Source: Crossiella equi
GTDB taxonomy: Bacteria; Actinomycetota; Actinomycetes; Mycobacteriales; Pseudonocardiaceae
Assembly (NCBI RefSeq): GCF_017876755.1
Contig: NZ_JAGIOO010000001.1
Location: forward strand, 8,355,786-8,419,785
DNA: 64,000 nucleotides
Reading direction: 5' to 3'
Position numbers and translations under genes: made by a program. The notes below the pieces were generated by a model. The model saw only the letters and a program-made list of their open reading frames with translations, searched no databases and was not told the DNA's origin. The stretch's first letter is position 1; each line of letters begins with the position of its first letter. Below are positions 8,572 to 17,452 of this stretch, in pieces.

Positions 8572-9674
8572 AGATCACCGGAGTCGAGCTGCGCCGCATG
8601 CGGCTGCCCCTGGTCAGCCCGTTCCGCACCTCCTTCGGCACCGAGACCCACCGCGAGCTGCTGATGCTGCGCGTGGTCACCCCGGAGGCCGAGGGCTGGG
8701 CGGAGTGCGTGGCGCTGCCGGAGCCGGTGTACTCCCCGGAGTACCTGGCGGGCGCGGAGGAGGTGCTCAAGACCTGGTTCCTGCCGACGGTGTTCGGGCT
8801 GCCGGACCTCGACGCGAACAAGGTCGGGCCCGCGCTGCGCCGGTTCAAGGGCCACCAGATGGCCAAGGCGGCGCTGGAGACCGCGGTGCTGGATGCCGAG
8901 CTGCGGGCGCGCGGGCAGTCCCTGGCCGCCTATCTCGGCGCCACCAAGGACCGCGTCCCCTCCGGCGTCTCGGTGGGCATCATGGACTCGGTCCCGCAGC
9001 TGCTGGAGGCGGTTGAGGGCTACCTGGCCGAGGGCTACCTGCGGATCAAGCTCAAGATCGAGCCGGGCTGGGACCTGGCCCCGGTGGCGGCGGTGCGCTC
9101 CCGCTTCGGCGAGGACCTGCTGCTCCAGGTCGACGCGAACACCGCGTACACGCTCACCGACGCCCGCCACCTGGCCCGCCTGGACGAGTACGACCTGCTG
9201 CTGATCGAGCAGCCCCTGGCCGAGGAGGACCTGCGCCAGCACGCCGAGCTCGCGGCCCAGCTGCGCACCCCGGTCTGCCTGGACGAGTCGGTGGTCTCGG
9301 CCCAGTCCGCGGCCGACGCCATCAGCCTGGGCTCCTGCTCGGTGATCAACATCAAGCCGGGCCGGGTCGGCGGGTACCTGGAGTCCCGGCGGGTGCACGA
9401 CCTCTGCCAGGCCCACGGGGTGGCCGCCTGGTGCGGCGGGATGCTGGAGACCGGCATCGGCCGGGCGGCCAACGTCGCCTTCGCCGCCCTGCCCGGCTGC
9501 ACGCTGCCCGGGGACACCTCGGCGAGCAGGCGGTACTACACCGAGGACATCACCGAACCGTTCGTGCTGGTGGACGGCCACCTGCCGGTGCCGACCGGGC
9601 CCGGTATCGGCGTGGACCCGATCCCGGACGCGCTGGCGGCGTTCACCACGCGGTCGGAGTGGGTCAAGCCCTGA
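8568..9674 (+). CDS. o-succinylbenzoate synthase / N-succinylamino acid racemase family enolase
   Basis: 368-aa enolase-superfamily protein. All catalytic residues of the muconate-lactonizing subgroup are present: K161-x-K163 (RIKLKI), metal ligands D189 (QVDAN), E214 (LIEQP) and D239 (CLDES), and the opposite-face base K263 (NIKPG). The sequence belongs to the OSBS/NSAR branch. It could act in menaquinone synthesis, but no other men gene is nearby, while an acyltransferase and an M20 hydrolase are in the same operon, so racemisation of N-acyl amino acids is more likely. Starts by ATGA overlap with the GNAT gene. Its stop directly abuts the convergent gene at 9675. Confidence 0.9.
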   Translation: MKITGVELRRMRLPLVSPFRTSFGTETHRELLMLRVVTPEAEGWAECVALPEPVYSPEYLAGAEEVLKTWFLPTVFGLPDLDANKVGPALRRFKGHQMAKAALETAVLDAELRARGQSLAAYLGATKDRVPSGVSVGIMDSVPQLLEAVEGYLAEGYLRIKLKIEPGWDLAPVAAVRSRFGEDLLLQVDANTAYTLTDARHLARLDEYDLLLIEQPLAEEDLRQHAELAAQLRTPVCLDESVVSAQSAADAISLGSCSVINIKPGRVGGYLESRRVHDLCQAHGVAAWCGGMLETGIGRAANVAFAALPGCTLPGDTSASRRYYTEDITEPFVLVDGHLPVPTGPGIGVDPIPDALAAFTTRSEWVKP

Positions 9675-10769
9675 CTAGTGGGGCGCCACCACGACCTCGG
9701 TGGTGCCCGCGTCGGGCTCCTGGAAGCGCAGCAGTGACTCGCCCTCCTCGGTGAGGTCGGTGAGCGCGGCGCGGGTCAGCGGCAGGAAGGGCCGGAGCGT
9801 GAGCGTGGCCCGGTCCTTCTTGCGCGCGGTCTCCCAGGTGCCGCGCACGTAGCCGTCCACCAGGAAGGTCGCGCGCACCCGCAGGTTCTTGGTGACCACC
9901 TCGCCGCGGTAGGCATCGGCCAGCACCCGGGTGCGGTCGGCGTGCGCGAGGACCAGGTTGTCGAACTCGGGCAGGTAGCGCACGGGCGCGGGCACGTCCT
10001 CCTCGGGGCGGGGCGCGTCGGGCAGGTCGAACAGCTCGCGGCCGTGCTCGTCCTCGAAGACCTCCAGCTTGGGCCGCAGGCGTTCCATGATCTGCTTGCC
10101 TCCGGTCATCCCGGACCAGGTCTGGAAGTCCGCCGCGGAGGCGGGCCCGAACGCGGCCAGGTACCGCAGCGCGAGCTGGTCGGTGGCGTCCACAGTGGAC
10201 AGTGGTTCGTCCAGCCACTCGTCGGCGAGCAGGAACTCCGACACCGTGGGGAAGGACCAGCGGTCCTCGGTGGGGCGCATGACCAGGGGCAGCTGCGTCC
10301 GCACGGCGTACCCCAGTGCCCGGTCGTTGACGGCGGGGAAGGCCTCCTGGAGCAGCGGCCGCAGCTCGGTGAAGGTGCGTGGCGCGGAGCTGAGGATGGC
10401 CCGGGCGGTGGGTAGCAGCCGTTCCAGGTCGAGCTGGTTGGCCCGCGACCCGAGCACCCGCAGCGTCGAGGTCAGCATGGGCTGCAAGGTGTGCCGGAAC
10501 AGGGTGAAGTCGGCGGCGGTCATCACGTGCAGGGTGCCCCGCAGCAAGGTGGCCCGGACGATCGAGCGCCCGTGCAGCGCGTGGTGCAGCTCCTCGCGCC
10601 GGAAACCGGAGACCCTGGTCCACAGCCCCACGAACGGCGGCCGGGCCTCCTGCGCCTGCATGCCCCCGAGTCGCTCGACCACCTCGGCCGCGGCCACCTG
10701 CTCCCGCCCGAGGAGCAGCTGCCGAGCCAGGGTCGCGCGGTTGAGACGCCCGCGGGTCACGATGTCCAT
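9675..10769 (-). CDS. winged-helix DNA-binding protein, AlkX/YcaQ-like (HTH_42)
   Basis: 364-aa protein of the COG3214 family with a run of winged-helix domains. The conserved region GMQAQEARPPFVGLWTRV (about residues 35-52) carries the Q-x-Q motif that serves as active site in AlkZ/AlkX-type DNA glycosylases, which unhook interstrand crosslinks. Members of the family may also bind DNA without glycosylase activity, so the exact job is uncertain. Antibiotic producers often use such proteins for self-protection, but no biosynthetic gene is adjacent. The stop codon touches the stop of the converging racemase gene with no spacer. Confidence 0.82.
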   Translation of the reverse strand: MDIVTRGRLNRATLARQLLLGREQVAAAEVVERLGGMQAQEARPPFVGLWTRVSGFRREELHHALHGRSIVRATLLRGTLHVMTAADFTLFRHTLQPMLTSTLRVLGSRANQLDLERLLPTARAILSSAPRTFTELRPLLQEAFPAVNDRALGYAVRTQLPLVMRPTEDRWSFPTVSEFLLADEWLDEPLSTVDATDQLALRYLAAFGPASAADFQTWSGMTGGKQIMERLRPKLEVFEDEHGRELFDLPDAPRPEEDVPAPVRYLPEFDNLVLAHADRTRVLADAYRGEVVTKNLRVRATFLVDGYVRGTWETARKKDRATLTLRPFLPLTRAALTDLTEEGESLLRFQEPDAGTTEVVVAPH

Positions 10770-10920
10770 ACTGCCAGCTCATCACGTCGGCGACGCGAAC
10801 CCGAGCCAATCACGCGAAGAGACCGAGGATGTTACCCGTTTGATGAGTAGTGGCCGGTCCCGTCCGGTGGTTGGCAAAATGCCATCGGATGATCGGCCGC
10901 CTTGGTGGCAGAGTGGGGGT

Positions 10921-11214
10921 ATGGAGATGTTGAGGGGGGCCGATGGCAGCTTGTACGAAGTCACCCATTGCTACTCGTCGGCGGACGGCGCCTGGTCCAT
11001 CGAGCTGACCGCGATCAACCCCACCCCCAGCCGCCGGGACCTGTTCCTGACCGCCCTGGTGTCGGACGAGGATCCCACCTCGACACCCGTGGTGCACCTG
11101 GGGCCGAGCGCGGCGGGGTGCGAGGTGCCCTACGACGTCCTGGTCCAGTTCATGGCCCTGGTGGCGGCCGAGGTCGCGGAGGCGCAGGCCGGGTTCGCGC
11201 GGTCCGGGGACTGA
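10921..11214 (+). CDS. small hypothetical protein
   Basis: 97-aa protein of unknown function, starting MEMLRGADGSLYEV. It has no membrane segment or signal peptide and is acidic; the pattern of short strands (YEVTHCYSSADGAWSIELTAI, about 12-30) suggests a small beta-rich domain. A G-rich stretch (GTGGGGGT) precedes the ATG. Third codon positions are strongly G/C, as in real genes of this genome. It stands alone between a divergent winged-helix gene and a convergent transporter. Confidence 0.6.
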   Translation: MEMLRGADGSLYEVTHCYSSADGAWSIELTAINPTPSRRDLFLTALVSDEDPTSTPVVHLGPSAAGCEVPYDVLVQFMALVAAEVAEAQAGFARSGD

Positions 11215-11306
11215 GGCCGGGGTCCGCGCGCGGAAAGCCTTGGGGTGCGCGGAGTTGTCGGCACACCACGTCGAGATCCCTTGGGGGACTGGAGAACCTC
11301 GCGCGG

Positions 11307-12836
11307 TCAGTCGTCGTGGCCGGGACTCGTGGTGACCCTGGCCGTGCGCAGCACCGTCAGCACCGCGGTGGCCGCCGCCGCCAGGATGAGCGCGCCCGCG
11401 ACCATGGTGAGCTGCAGGCCGTGGGTGAAGGCCTGGCGGGCCTGGTCCAGCAGGGTGGTCGCCGCCTCCGGCGGGAGGTGCCGGGCGGTTTCCACCGCAC
11501 CGCCCAGGGTGTCGCGCGCGGCGGTCAGGGCCGGGTCGGCGGTGGACATCTCCGAGCGGTAGACCGCGGCGGCGACCGCGCCCAGCACCGCGGTGCCCAG
11601 CGCGCCGCCGAACTCGGTGCCGGTCTCGGACATGGCGGCGGCCGCGCCCGCGCGCTCCGGCGGGGCGGTGGCGATGACCACGTCGTTGGTCAGGGTCATG
11701 GCCAGGCCCGCGCCGAAGGCCTCCAGGCTGACGCCGGTGACGGCCAGCGCCAGGCCGGTGTCGACGCCGATGCCGATCAGCGCCGCGTACCCCGCCGCGC
11801 CCAGCGCCAGGCCCGCGCTGATCAGCCCGGCCAGGGTGAAGCGCGCGGCCAGCCGGGCGGCCAGCAGCGAGCCCGTCACCGAGGCGAGCGCGGCCGGGAG
11901 CAGCCACAGGCTGGCCTCCAGGGCGTTCATGCCCAGCACGACCTGGAGGTACTGCGGCAAGAAGAACATGGCCGCCGCGTTGGCGAAGACCACGACCAGG
12001 TTGGCCCCGACCGAGACGCTGAACTCCCGGCGCTGGAACAGGCGCAGGTCGAGCAACGGGTCGGGCAGCCGCAGCTGCCTGCGCACGAACACCCAGCCGA
12101 AGCCCAGGCCCACCACGATGGCCGCGGCCGGGAGCGGCGTGTCACCGCCCTCGGCGACGAGCTTCTTCATGCCGTAGACCGTGGGCAGCACGGTGGCCAG
12201 CGACAGCACCGCGCTGAGCAGGTCGAAGCGGCCCGGGCTGGGATCGCGCGACTCCGGGAGCAGGAACGGGCCGACCAGGAGCAGCAGCACCATGACCGGC
12301 ACGTTGACCAGGAACACCGAGCCCCACCAGAAGTGCTCCAGCAGCCAGCCGCCGACGATCGGCCCGACGGCCATGCCCGCGGAGAAGCCGACCGACCAGA
12401 TCGCGATGGCGTTGCGCCGCTGCACGCGGTCGGTGAACAGCGTGCGGATGATGGACATGGTGGACGGCATGAGCGTGGCCCCGGCGATGCCGAGCAACGC
12501 GCGCGCCGCGATGAGCTGTTCGGGACTGGCCGCGTAGGCGGCGGCGACCGAGGCCAGGCCGAACGCCCCGGCGCCGACCAGCAGCAGCCTGCGCCGTCCG
12601 ACGCGGTCGCCCAGCGTGCCCATGATGATGAGCAGCCCCGCCAGCATGAAGCCGTAGATGTCGATGATCCACAGCTGCTGGCCACTGGTCGGACCGAGGT
12701 CGGCGGACAGCCTGGGCAGCGCGAAGCCGAGCACCGTCATGTCGACCGCGATCACCATGACGGGCAGGACGAGGGTGGCCAGGGCCGTCCACTCCCGGGC
12801 GCCCGCTCGCGTGACCGGGCTCGCTGTCGCCCGCAC
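11307..12836 (-). CDS. MFS transporter, DHA2 drug exporter family
   Basis: 509-aa membrane protein with 14 predicted helices. VDMTVLGFALP in TM1, GTLGDRVGRRRLL (about 72-84) and PSTMSIIRTLFTDRVQRR (about 122-139) are DHA2 signature regions shared with QacA/EmrB-type exporters. It is divergent from a TetR regulator, with a 13-bp inverted repeat covering the shared promoter, the classical layout for repressor-controlled efflux. The start is GTG at 12836; no upstream ATG is in frame. Substrate is unknown; the TetR ligand is probably the exported compound. Confidence 0.92.
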   Translation of the reverse strand: MRATASPVTRAGAREWTALATLVLPVMVIAVDMTVLGFALPRLSADLGPTSGQQLWIIDIYGFMLAGLLIIMGTLGDRVGRRRLLLVGAGAFGLASVAAAYAASPEQLIAARALLGIAGATLMPSTMSIIRTLFTDRVQRRNAIAIWSVGFSAGMAVGPIVGGWLLEHFWWGSVFLVNVPVMVLLLLVGPFLLPESRDPSPGRFDLLSAVLSLATVLPTVYGMKKLVAEGGDTPLPAAAIVVGLGFGWVFVRRQLRLPDPLLDLRLFQRREFSVSVGANLVVVFANAAAMFFLPQYLQVVLGMNALEASLWLLPAALASVTGSLLAARLAARFTLAGLISAGLALGAAGYAALIGIGVDTGLALAVTGVSLEAFGAGLAMTLTNDVVIATAPPERAGAAAAMSETGTEFGGALGTAVLGAVAAAVYRSEMSTADPALTAARDTLGGAVETARHLPPEAATTLLDQARQAFTHGLQLTMVAGALILAAAATAVLTVLRTARVTTSPGHDD

Positions 12837-12890
12837 GGGAATGCACCTCCGCTGTCGCTCACCAGCGACGATGGGTTGGACTGGGGGTGT

Positions 12891-12935
12891 ACCGTCCAGC
12901 CGGTACAGTTACCGAAACTAGACCGGCTGGACGGT
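12891..12935. promoter_or_regulatory. TetR-type operator between divergent MFS and TetR genes
   Basis: ACCGTCCAGCCGG (12891-12903) is repeated inverted and without mismatch as CCGGCTGGACGGT (12923-12935). The left arm also lies in GTACCG-6-CGGTAC. The site is 55 bp before the MFS start and 36 bp before the TetR start, so one repressor could shut both promoters. Confidence 0.75.
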
Positions 12936-12970
12936 CAAGTCAACCCGGGGTGGGGATAGGGTGCGGCGCT

Positions 12971-13513
12971 ATGGCGCGACCCAGTTCCCGTGACCGCATC
13001 CTCGACGCCTACGAGGAGCTGCTGCTCGCTCAAGGCCCGGCCACGGCCACGCTCGACGCGGTGGCGCGCGTGGCGGAGGTGTCCAAGGGTGGTCTGCTCT
13101 ACCACTTCGGGAGCAAGGAGGCCCTGCGGGACGGACTGCTGGAGCGCCTGCGCCGCCACAACGAGGCGGCCATCGCCGACGCGCGGGCGGCGCGGGGCGA
13201 GCGGTACGGGCTGTCGCACTTCTACCTGACCTGGTCGCTGCCCGTGCACCCGGCGGACGCGGCGCAGCGCAACTACATGGCGGCCATCCGCGCGGCCACC
13301 GACGACCCGGTGGTGCGGGCGGCGCTGGACGAGGTCGGCCTGGCCTGGCGCGACGCCATCGAGGAGGAGACGGGCGACCTGTTCACCGCCGAACTGGTCC
13401 GGACCATCGGCGACGGGCTCTACCTGCAAGCCGCCCACGGCACGGCGAGCAGCGAGCTGACCGAACGGGTCGAGGAGGTGCTGCGCCGCCTGGTCGGCGA
13501 GGACATCCGGTAG
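12971..13513 (+). CDS. TetR/AcrR-family repressor
   Basis: 180-aa regulator. The N-terminal helix-turn-helix is typical (RDRILDAYEELLLAQG, then VAEVSKGGLLYHFGSKEAL, residues about 7-56). The C-terminal region is the ligand-binding domain, resembling the TetR_C_37-type group. It is divergently placed from the DHA2 exporter at 11307-12836 with a perfect 13-bp inverted repeat between them, so it most likely represses the exporter and itself and is released by a toxic compound. The ATG at 12971 is chosen because it begins the standard short arm before helix 1. Confidence 0.92.
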   Translation: MARPSSRDRILDAYEELLLAQGPATATLDAVARVAEVSKGGLLYHFGSKEALRDGLLERLRRHNEAAIADARAARGERYGLSHFYLTWSLPVHPADAAQRNYMAAIRAATDDPVVRAALDEVGLAWRDAIEEETGDLFTAELVRTIGDGLYLQAAHGTASSELTERVEEVLRRLVGEDIR

Positions 13514-13549
13514 CACCGGGGCGGGCGCACCGGCCCCGGGACCGCCGTC

Positions 13550-13860
13550 CTGCCGCTCGCTGTCCAGGCGGGCCGCGACCCGGGTCAGGGCGTCGACCAG
13601 GGTCAGGTGGCGGGTGAGGTTCTCGCCCCGGCAGCGCGGGCTCATCGTGCGGAAGTCGCCCTTGCCCAGCTCCCGGTCAGCCCGCCCGTGGCCGCTCAGC
13701 AGGCCCCGGGCCAGCACGCCGTACCCGGTCAGGCCGATGCCCAGCTCGCGCGGGGTCGGGATGATGCCCTGCTCCGGACCCCGTGACAGCAGGGAGTGCT
13801 CGATCTGCGGGTCGCTGATCGGGGCCACCGCCGCCGCCCGGCGGACGAGCCGGGCGGCTC
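13550..13860 (-). pseudogene. aldo/keto reductase remnant (internal fragment)
   Basis: The - strand encodes about 100 residues that match the middle to C-terminal part of aldo/keto reductases: LVRRAAAVAPISDPQIEHSL, then GIIPTPRELGIGLTGYGVL and a GLLSGH segment, which corresponds to the 'I-x-x-LQIEYSL ... ELGIG-x-x-YGVL-x-RG' region of the family. The N-terminal TIM-barrel half with the catalytic Tyr/Lys is missing (replaced by the HD-domain gene), and the C-terminal end dissolves near the TetR gene. No usable start is present. A decayed gene, probably broken when the neighbouring region was exchanged. Confidence 0.7.
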
Positions 13861-14491
13861 ACTCCGGCCAGGCGGAGTCCAGGATCGCGCGCACGAAGTC
13901 CCCGCGCCGGAACCCGGGCTCGAAGGCGGCCAGCACGTCGGCCTTGACGTTGCCGAACGTGCTGTCCGGCCGGTGCGCCAGTCCCTGGTGGAAGGCGGCC
14001 AGGATCTCCCGCTTGAAGTTGGGGCGCGGATGCGCGGCGGCCACCTCGGCGCGCTGCGCGGCGGTGAGCTCGGCCAGGCCCAGGCCCAGCACGTCCGCCT
14101 CCACGCCGAAGGTGACCACCGCGACCTCCGGCCGCAGGTGGTACGGGATCTCCGGTGTGGTGTGCAGGGCGATCGCGGTCCACACCGCGTCCACGTCCGC
14201 GGCCGGGACCTCGTGGCGGCGCAGGAACTCCGCCGCGTCGTCGGCGCCGTCGATCTCGAACCGCTGCCGTGAGTCCCGGTGCCGCTCGGTCAGGCCGAGG
14301 TCGTGGAACATCGCGCCGACGTAGGCCAGCTCCGGGTCGGCGTGCACACCGCGATGGCGGCCGCGCAGCACGCCGAACTGGTGGACGCGGCGCGAGTGGT
14401 GGTAGATCAGGTCGCTGGTGAGGTCGCGGACCAGTTCGGTGGCCTCCTTGGCCAGGGCGCTGTCCGGGACCTCGACGGGGGTGGCTGACAC
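13859..14491 (-). CDS. HD-domain phosphohydrolase
   Basis: 210-aa protein with an HD metal-dependent phosphohydrolase domain. The pattern H (YHHSRRVHQFG), HD (GAMFHDLGLT, about residues 59-68) and distal D/H residues (TAIALHTTP, about 109) are in order. Homologues are often annotated as cyanamide-hydratase-like or diguanylate-independent HD proteins; the substrate is not known. The GTG at 14491 has GGAG about 10 nt upstream. It replaces the N-terminal half of the neighbouring aldo/keto reductase remnant. Confidence 0.83.
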   Translation of the reverse strand: MSATPVEVPDSALAKEATELVRDLTSDLIYHHSRRVHQFGVLRGRHRGVHADPELAYVGAMFHDLGLTERHRDSRQRFEIDGADDAAEFLRRHEVPAADVDAVWTAIALHTTPEIPYHLRPEVAVVTFGVEADVLGLGLAELTAAQRAEVAAAHPRPNFKREILAAFHQGLAHRPDSTFGNVKADVLAAFEPGFRRGDFVRAILDSAWPE

Positions 14492-14683
14492 GGTGGACTC
14501 CGTTGCGGCTGAAGGTTTTCCGACCCCTCCAGCCTGGCGGCCCCGGTCCTCGCGCGCCCCGCTCCGGCGGGCCGGGAACCCCACCGATCCGGCCATCCGC
14601 CGCGGCCGCTGCCCCCGGCCGCACGCTTCTGCCACGCGGACATCCGTGCCACGCTCGCCGGAGACGACCTGCGAGGAGGCCTG

Positions 14684-15500
14684 GTGCGCGGAGCGGACGA
14701 CGAACGGATGCGGGCCAACGAGGCCAACTGGGACGCCCGGGTGGCTGTCCACCTGGCCAGCGAGTTCTACCGCCGGGACGCGGAAGCCTGGTTCGCCCCC
14801 TGGGAGTGGACCGACCTGGGCGAGCTCACCGGCCGCTCGCTCGTTCACCTCCAGTGCCACCTGGGCACGGACACCCTGGCCTTCGCCCGCCGGGGCGCCC
14901 GCACCACGGGCCTGGACCTCTCCGCCGCCTCGGTGGCGGGTGCGGCGGAGCTGGCGGGCCGGGGTGGACGTGGAGTACGTGCACGCCAACGTCTACGACG
15001 CGGTGGAAGCCTTGGGCGGCAGGCGGTTCGACGTGGTCTACACCGGCAAGGGCGCCCTCTGCTACCTCCCGGACCTCACGGCCTGGGCCGAGGTCCTCCG
15101 TGCCCTGCTGGCACCGGGCGGCCTGCTCTACCTGGTCGAGTTCCACCCGCTGCTGCACGCCTTCAGCCCGTCCCCGGTGACCGGCCCGGACGAGCCCCTG
15201 CTCCTGTACCAGGACTACCTGGAGGGCCGTGGCGCACAGGAGAAGGACAGCCCGCGCACCTACACCGACGGCCCTCCGCTGGCGGGTCCGACGCTGGCCT
15301 ACGAGTGGCGGCACGGCCTGGGCGAGGTGCTGACCGCGCTGCTGCGGGCGGGACTGCGGCTGGAGACCGTGCGGGAGGTGGACGAGCTGCCGTGGCCGAG
15401 GTGGCGCCGGATGACCCGCACGGCCTCGGGCTGGTGGCGGCTGCCCGAGGAGGAGCCGAGGGTCCCGCTGCTGTTCGCGGTGCGGGCACGCCGAGCCTGA
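14684..15500 (+). pseudogene. class I methyltransferase gene with a frameshift
   Basis: Two frames together encode one full methyltransferase of about 272 aa. The first frame starts at GTG 14684, preceded by GAGGAGG, and carries SLVHLQCHLGTDTLAFARRG, motif I of the UbiE/Methyltransf_25 type. Near 14955-14964, in GCGGGCCGGGG, the reading passes to the +1 frame, which continues with GVDVEYVHANVYDAVEAL and ends at 15500. One extra base in the G/C run explains it. Both halves keep high third-position GC, so the lesion is recent or a sequencing error. If real, the protein would be cut after motif I and inactive. Confidence 0.72.
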
Positions 15501-15527
15501 CCGGCGGCCTGGGTACAGTGCCCGGTC

Positions 15528-17384
15528 ATGGGGGAGAACGACTGGGCGGCTTTGGCGCGCCGGTGCACGAGCAGGTCCGCCCGACGGGCGCGCACCGCGC
15601 TGGAGGAGATCACGAGCAACCTCCTCGGCCAGAACGGCTGGGAGTGCTCGGCCGCGCTGCCGTTCCTGCTCGACCTGGCCGGGAACCCGGCGGTGCGCCA
15701 CCGGTGCGAGGTCGTCCAGCTGCTCGGATACGTCGCCCGCGAGGCGGTCGCGCCGGAGGTGGGGTTCGTCGACGACGGGTGGGAGGCCGCGCTGGCCGCC
15801 GAGCGGTCGCGGGTGCTGGCGCTGCTGGCCGACCCGGACCCGCTCGTGCGCCGCGAGGTGACGGTGCTGGTGGCCGAGTGGGTGCGGCACCCGGACTCGG
15901 TGGTGGCGCTGCGCGAGCGGTGGCGGGTGGAGGCGGACCGGGTCACCCGCTGGGACCTGGCGCTCGCGGTCGGTGCGGCGCTCACCTGGCAGCCCGGCGA
16001 GGACCTGCGGGCGGAGTTGACCGCCGTGCTCGGGCATCCCGACCTCCAGCTCCGGCTGGCCGCCGTGCACGCGTTGGCGCGGACCGAGCCCGCGGTGGCC
16101 GGGCGCGAGCTGGCCACCCTGCTGGAGGCCGTGCGGGACCCGGAGCTGGTGCTGTGGCGGGGATCCGCGTGGCTGGGCCTGCGGCCCGAGGTGATGGTCG
16201 AGCACACCGCGGAACTGCTCGCCGAGGACTCGGCCGAGGCGGCGGCCTTCGCCCTGCGCACCGACCGGGTGCGGGCAGGCCACTCGCGGCGGTTCTGGCT
16301 CGCGCGGGCGCAGCGGGTCGCGGCGGAGTGGCCCGGCGCGACCGGGGAACTGCTGCCGGTGCTCGGCGAGTGCCTCGGGGACCAGGTGCCCGGGGTCCGC
16401 TTCCACGCCGCCGCCCTGCTCGCCTGCCTGGGCGCCGCCGCCCCGCACACCGAGGCCCTGGCCGGGCTGGCGGAGGATGCCAGCGTCCGCGATCCCCAGC
16501 GGCGGCACACCGTGGGCGACGCGGCGGTGTGGGCCCTGGCCCGGCTGGGTGATACCCGCTGCGTGCCCGGCCTGGTCGAGCGGCTCACCGGCGACCGGCT
16601 CGGCTTCGACCACCACCGGGCCCACCCGCCTCGGACCGCGTACCTGGAGGTGCTGCCCGGCATCGCGGACGTGCTGATCCCGTTGCGCCCGAACGCCGAG
16701 GCCCTCCTGGACGCGGTCGCCGCGCGGCTGGCCGACCGGGCGGCGGTGCCCGGCCTGTGCGCCGTGCTCGCGGCGTGGGGACCGGTGGCCGAGCCCGTGC
16801 TGCCCGCGCTCGCCGCACACCTGCCCGAGGAGGACCTGGCGGCCCCGGTCGCCGCCGTGCTCGGGGCCGTCGGACCGCCCGCCGCCGACCTGGCCCGCGC
16901 GCTCCGGCACCGGGCCGCGGTGCCCGCCGTGGCCCACGCGCTGTGGCGCACCGGCGCCGACCCCGACCTCGGCCTGGCCGAGCTGGTCCGGCACGCGGAC
17001 GACCACCGGGCCCTCGCGCTGCTCGGCGAGCTCGGTCCGGCGGCGGCCCCGGCCATCGGGGCCGTCCGCGCCGCGCTGTCCGCCGCCGAGGAGCCGACGC
17101 GCGTCGCGGCCGCCCACGCGCTGTGGCGGATCACCGGCGAACCGGAGCGGACCGTGGCCGTGCTGACCGAGGTGGCCGCACCGCTCGCCCTCGGCGAGTG
17201 CGGGCCCGCCCACCTCACCGCGCTCCAGCACTTGGCCAACGTGGGCGCGGACACCGAACGGGTGCGCGCGCTGGCGCGGTCCGTCGTGGCCAGCCCGCGC
17301 CGCGTCGCCTGGTCCGGCGGGTGGCGAACGTTCGAGCAGGACGAGCGGTTCAGGGCGGCCGCGTACCGGATCCTGGGACGGTGA
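15528..17384 (+). CDS. HEAT-repeat protein
   Basis: 618-aa alpha-helical protein built of about 12-14 HEAT/PBS-lyase-type repeats. Recurring segments such as VRREVTVLVAEWV, LRLAAVHALA, VRFHAAALLACLG and RVAAAHALWRITG show the alternating helix pattern of a solenoid. There is no enzyme domain, signal peptide or membrane helix, so it is likely a cytoplasmic scaffold or inhibitor-like binding protein. Such proteins are common and lineage-specific in actinomycetes; the partner is unknown. It lies 27 bp after the frameshifted methyltransferase gene, on the same strand, and may share its transcript. Confidence 0.82.
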   Translation: MGENDWAALARRCTSRSARRARTALEEITSNLLGQNGWECSAALPFLLDLAGNPAVRHRCEVVQLLGYVAREAVAPEVGFVDDGWEAALAAERSRVLALLADPDPLVRREVTVLVAEWVRHPDSVVALRERWRVEADRVTRWDLALAVGAALTWQPGEDLRAELTAVLGHPDLQLRLAAVHALARTEPAVAGRELATLLEAVRDPELVLWRGSAWLGLRPEVMVEHTAELLAEDSAEAAAFALRTDRVRAGHSRRFWLARAQRVAAEWPGATGELLPVLGECLGDQVPGVRFHAAALLACLGAAAPHTEALAGLAEDASVRDPQRRHTVGDAAVWALARLGDTRCVPGLVERLTGDRLGFDHHRAHPPRTAYLEVLPGIADVLIPLRPNAEALLDAVAARLADRAAVPGLCAVLAAWGPVAEPVLPALAAHLPEEDLAAPVAAVLGAVGPPAADLARALRHRAAVPAVAHALWRTGADPDLGLAELVRHADDHRALALLGELGPAAAPAIGAVRAALSAAEEPTRVAAAHALWRITGEPERTVAVLTEVAAPLALGECGPAHLTALQHLANVGADTERVRALARSVVASPRRVAWSGGWRTFEQDERFRAAAYRILGR

Positions 17385-17452
17385 GTGCACTGTGGACGGT
17401 GTTCGCGGACACACCTGACAGCCCTGCCGCCGGGGCACGGCAGAATGGTGGC

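Noticed and set aside
8568-9674. Menaquinone gene menC
   Set aside because: Family is right, but no men genes are near, and coupling to GNAT and M20 genes favours N-acylamino acid racemase. Not fully excluded.
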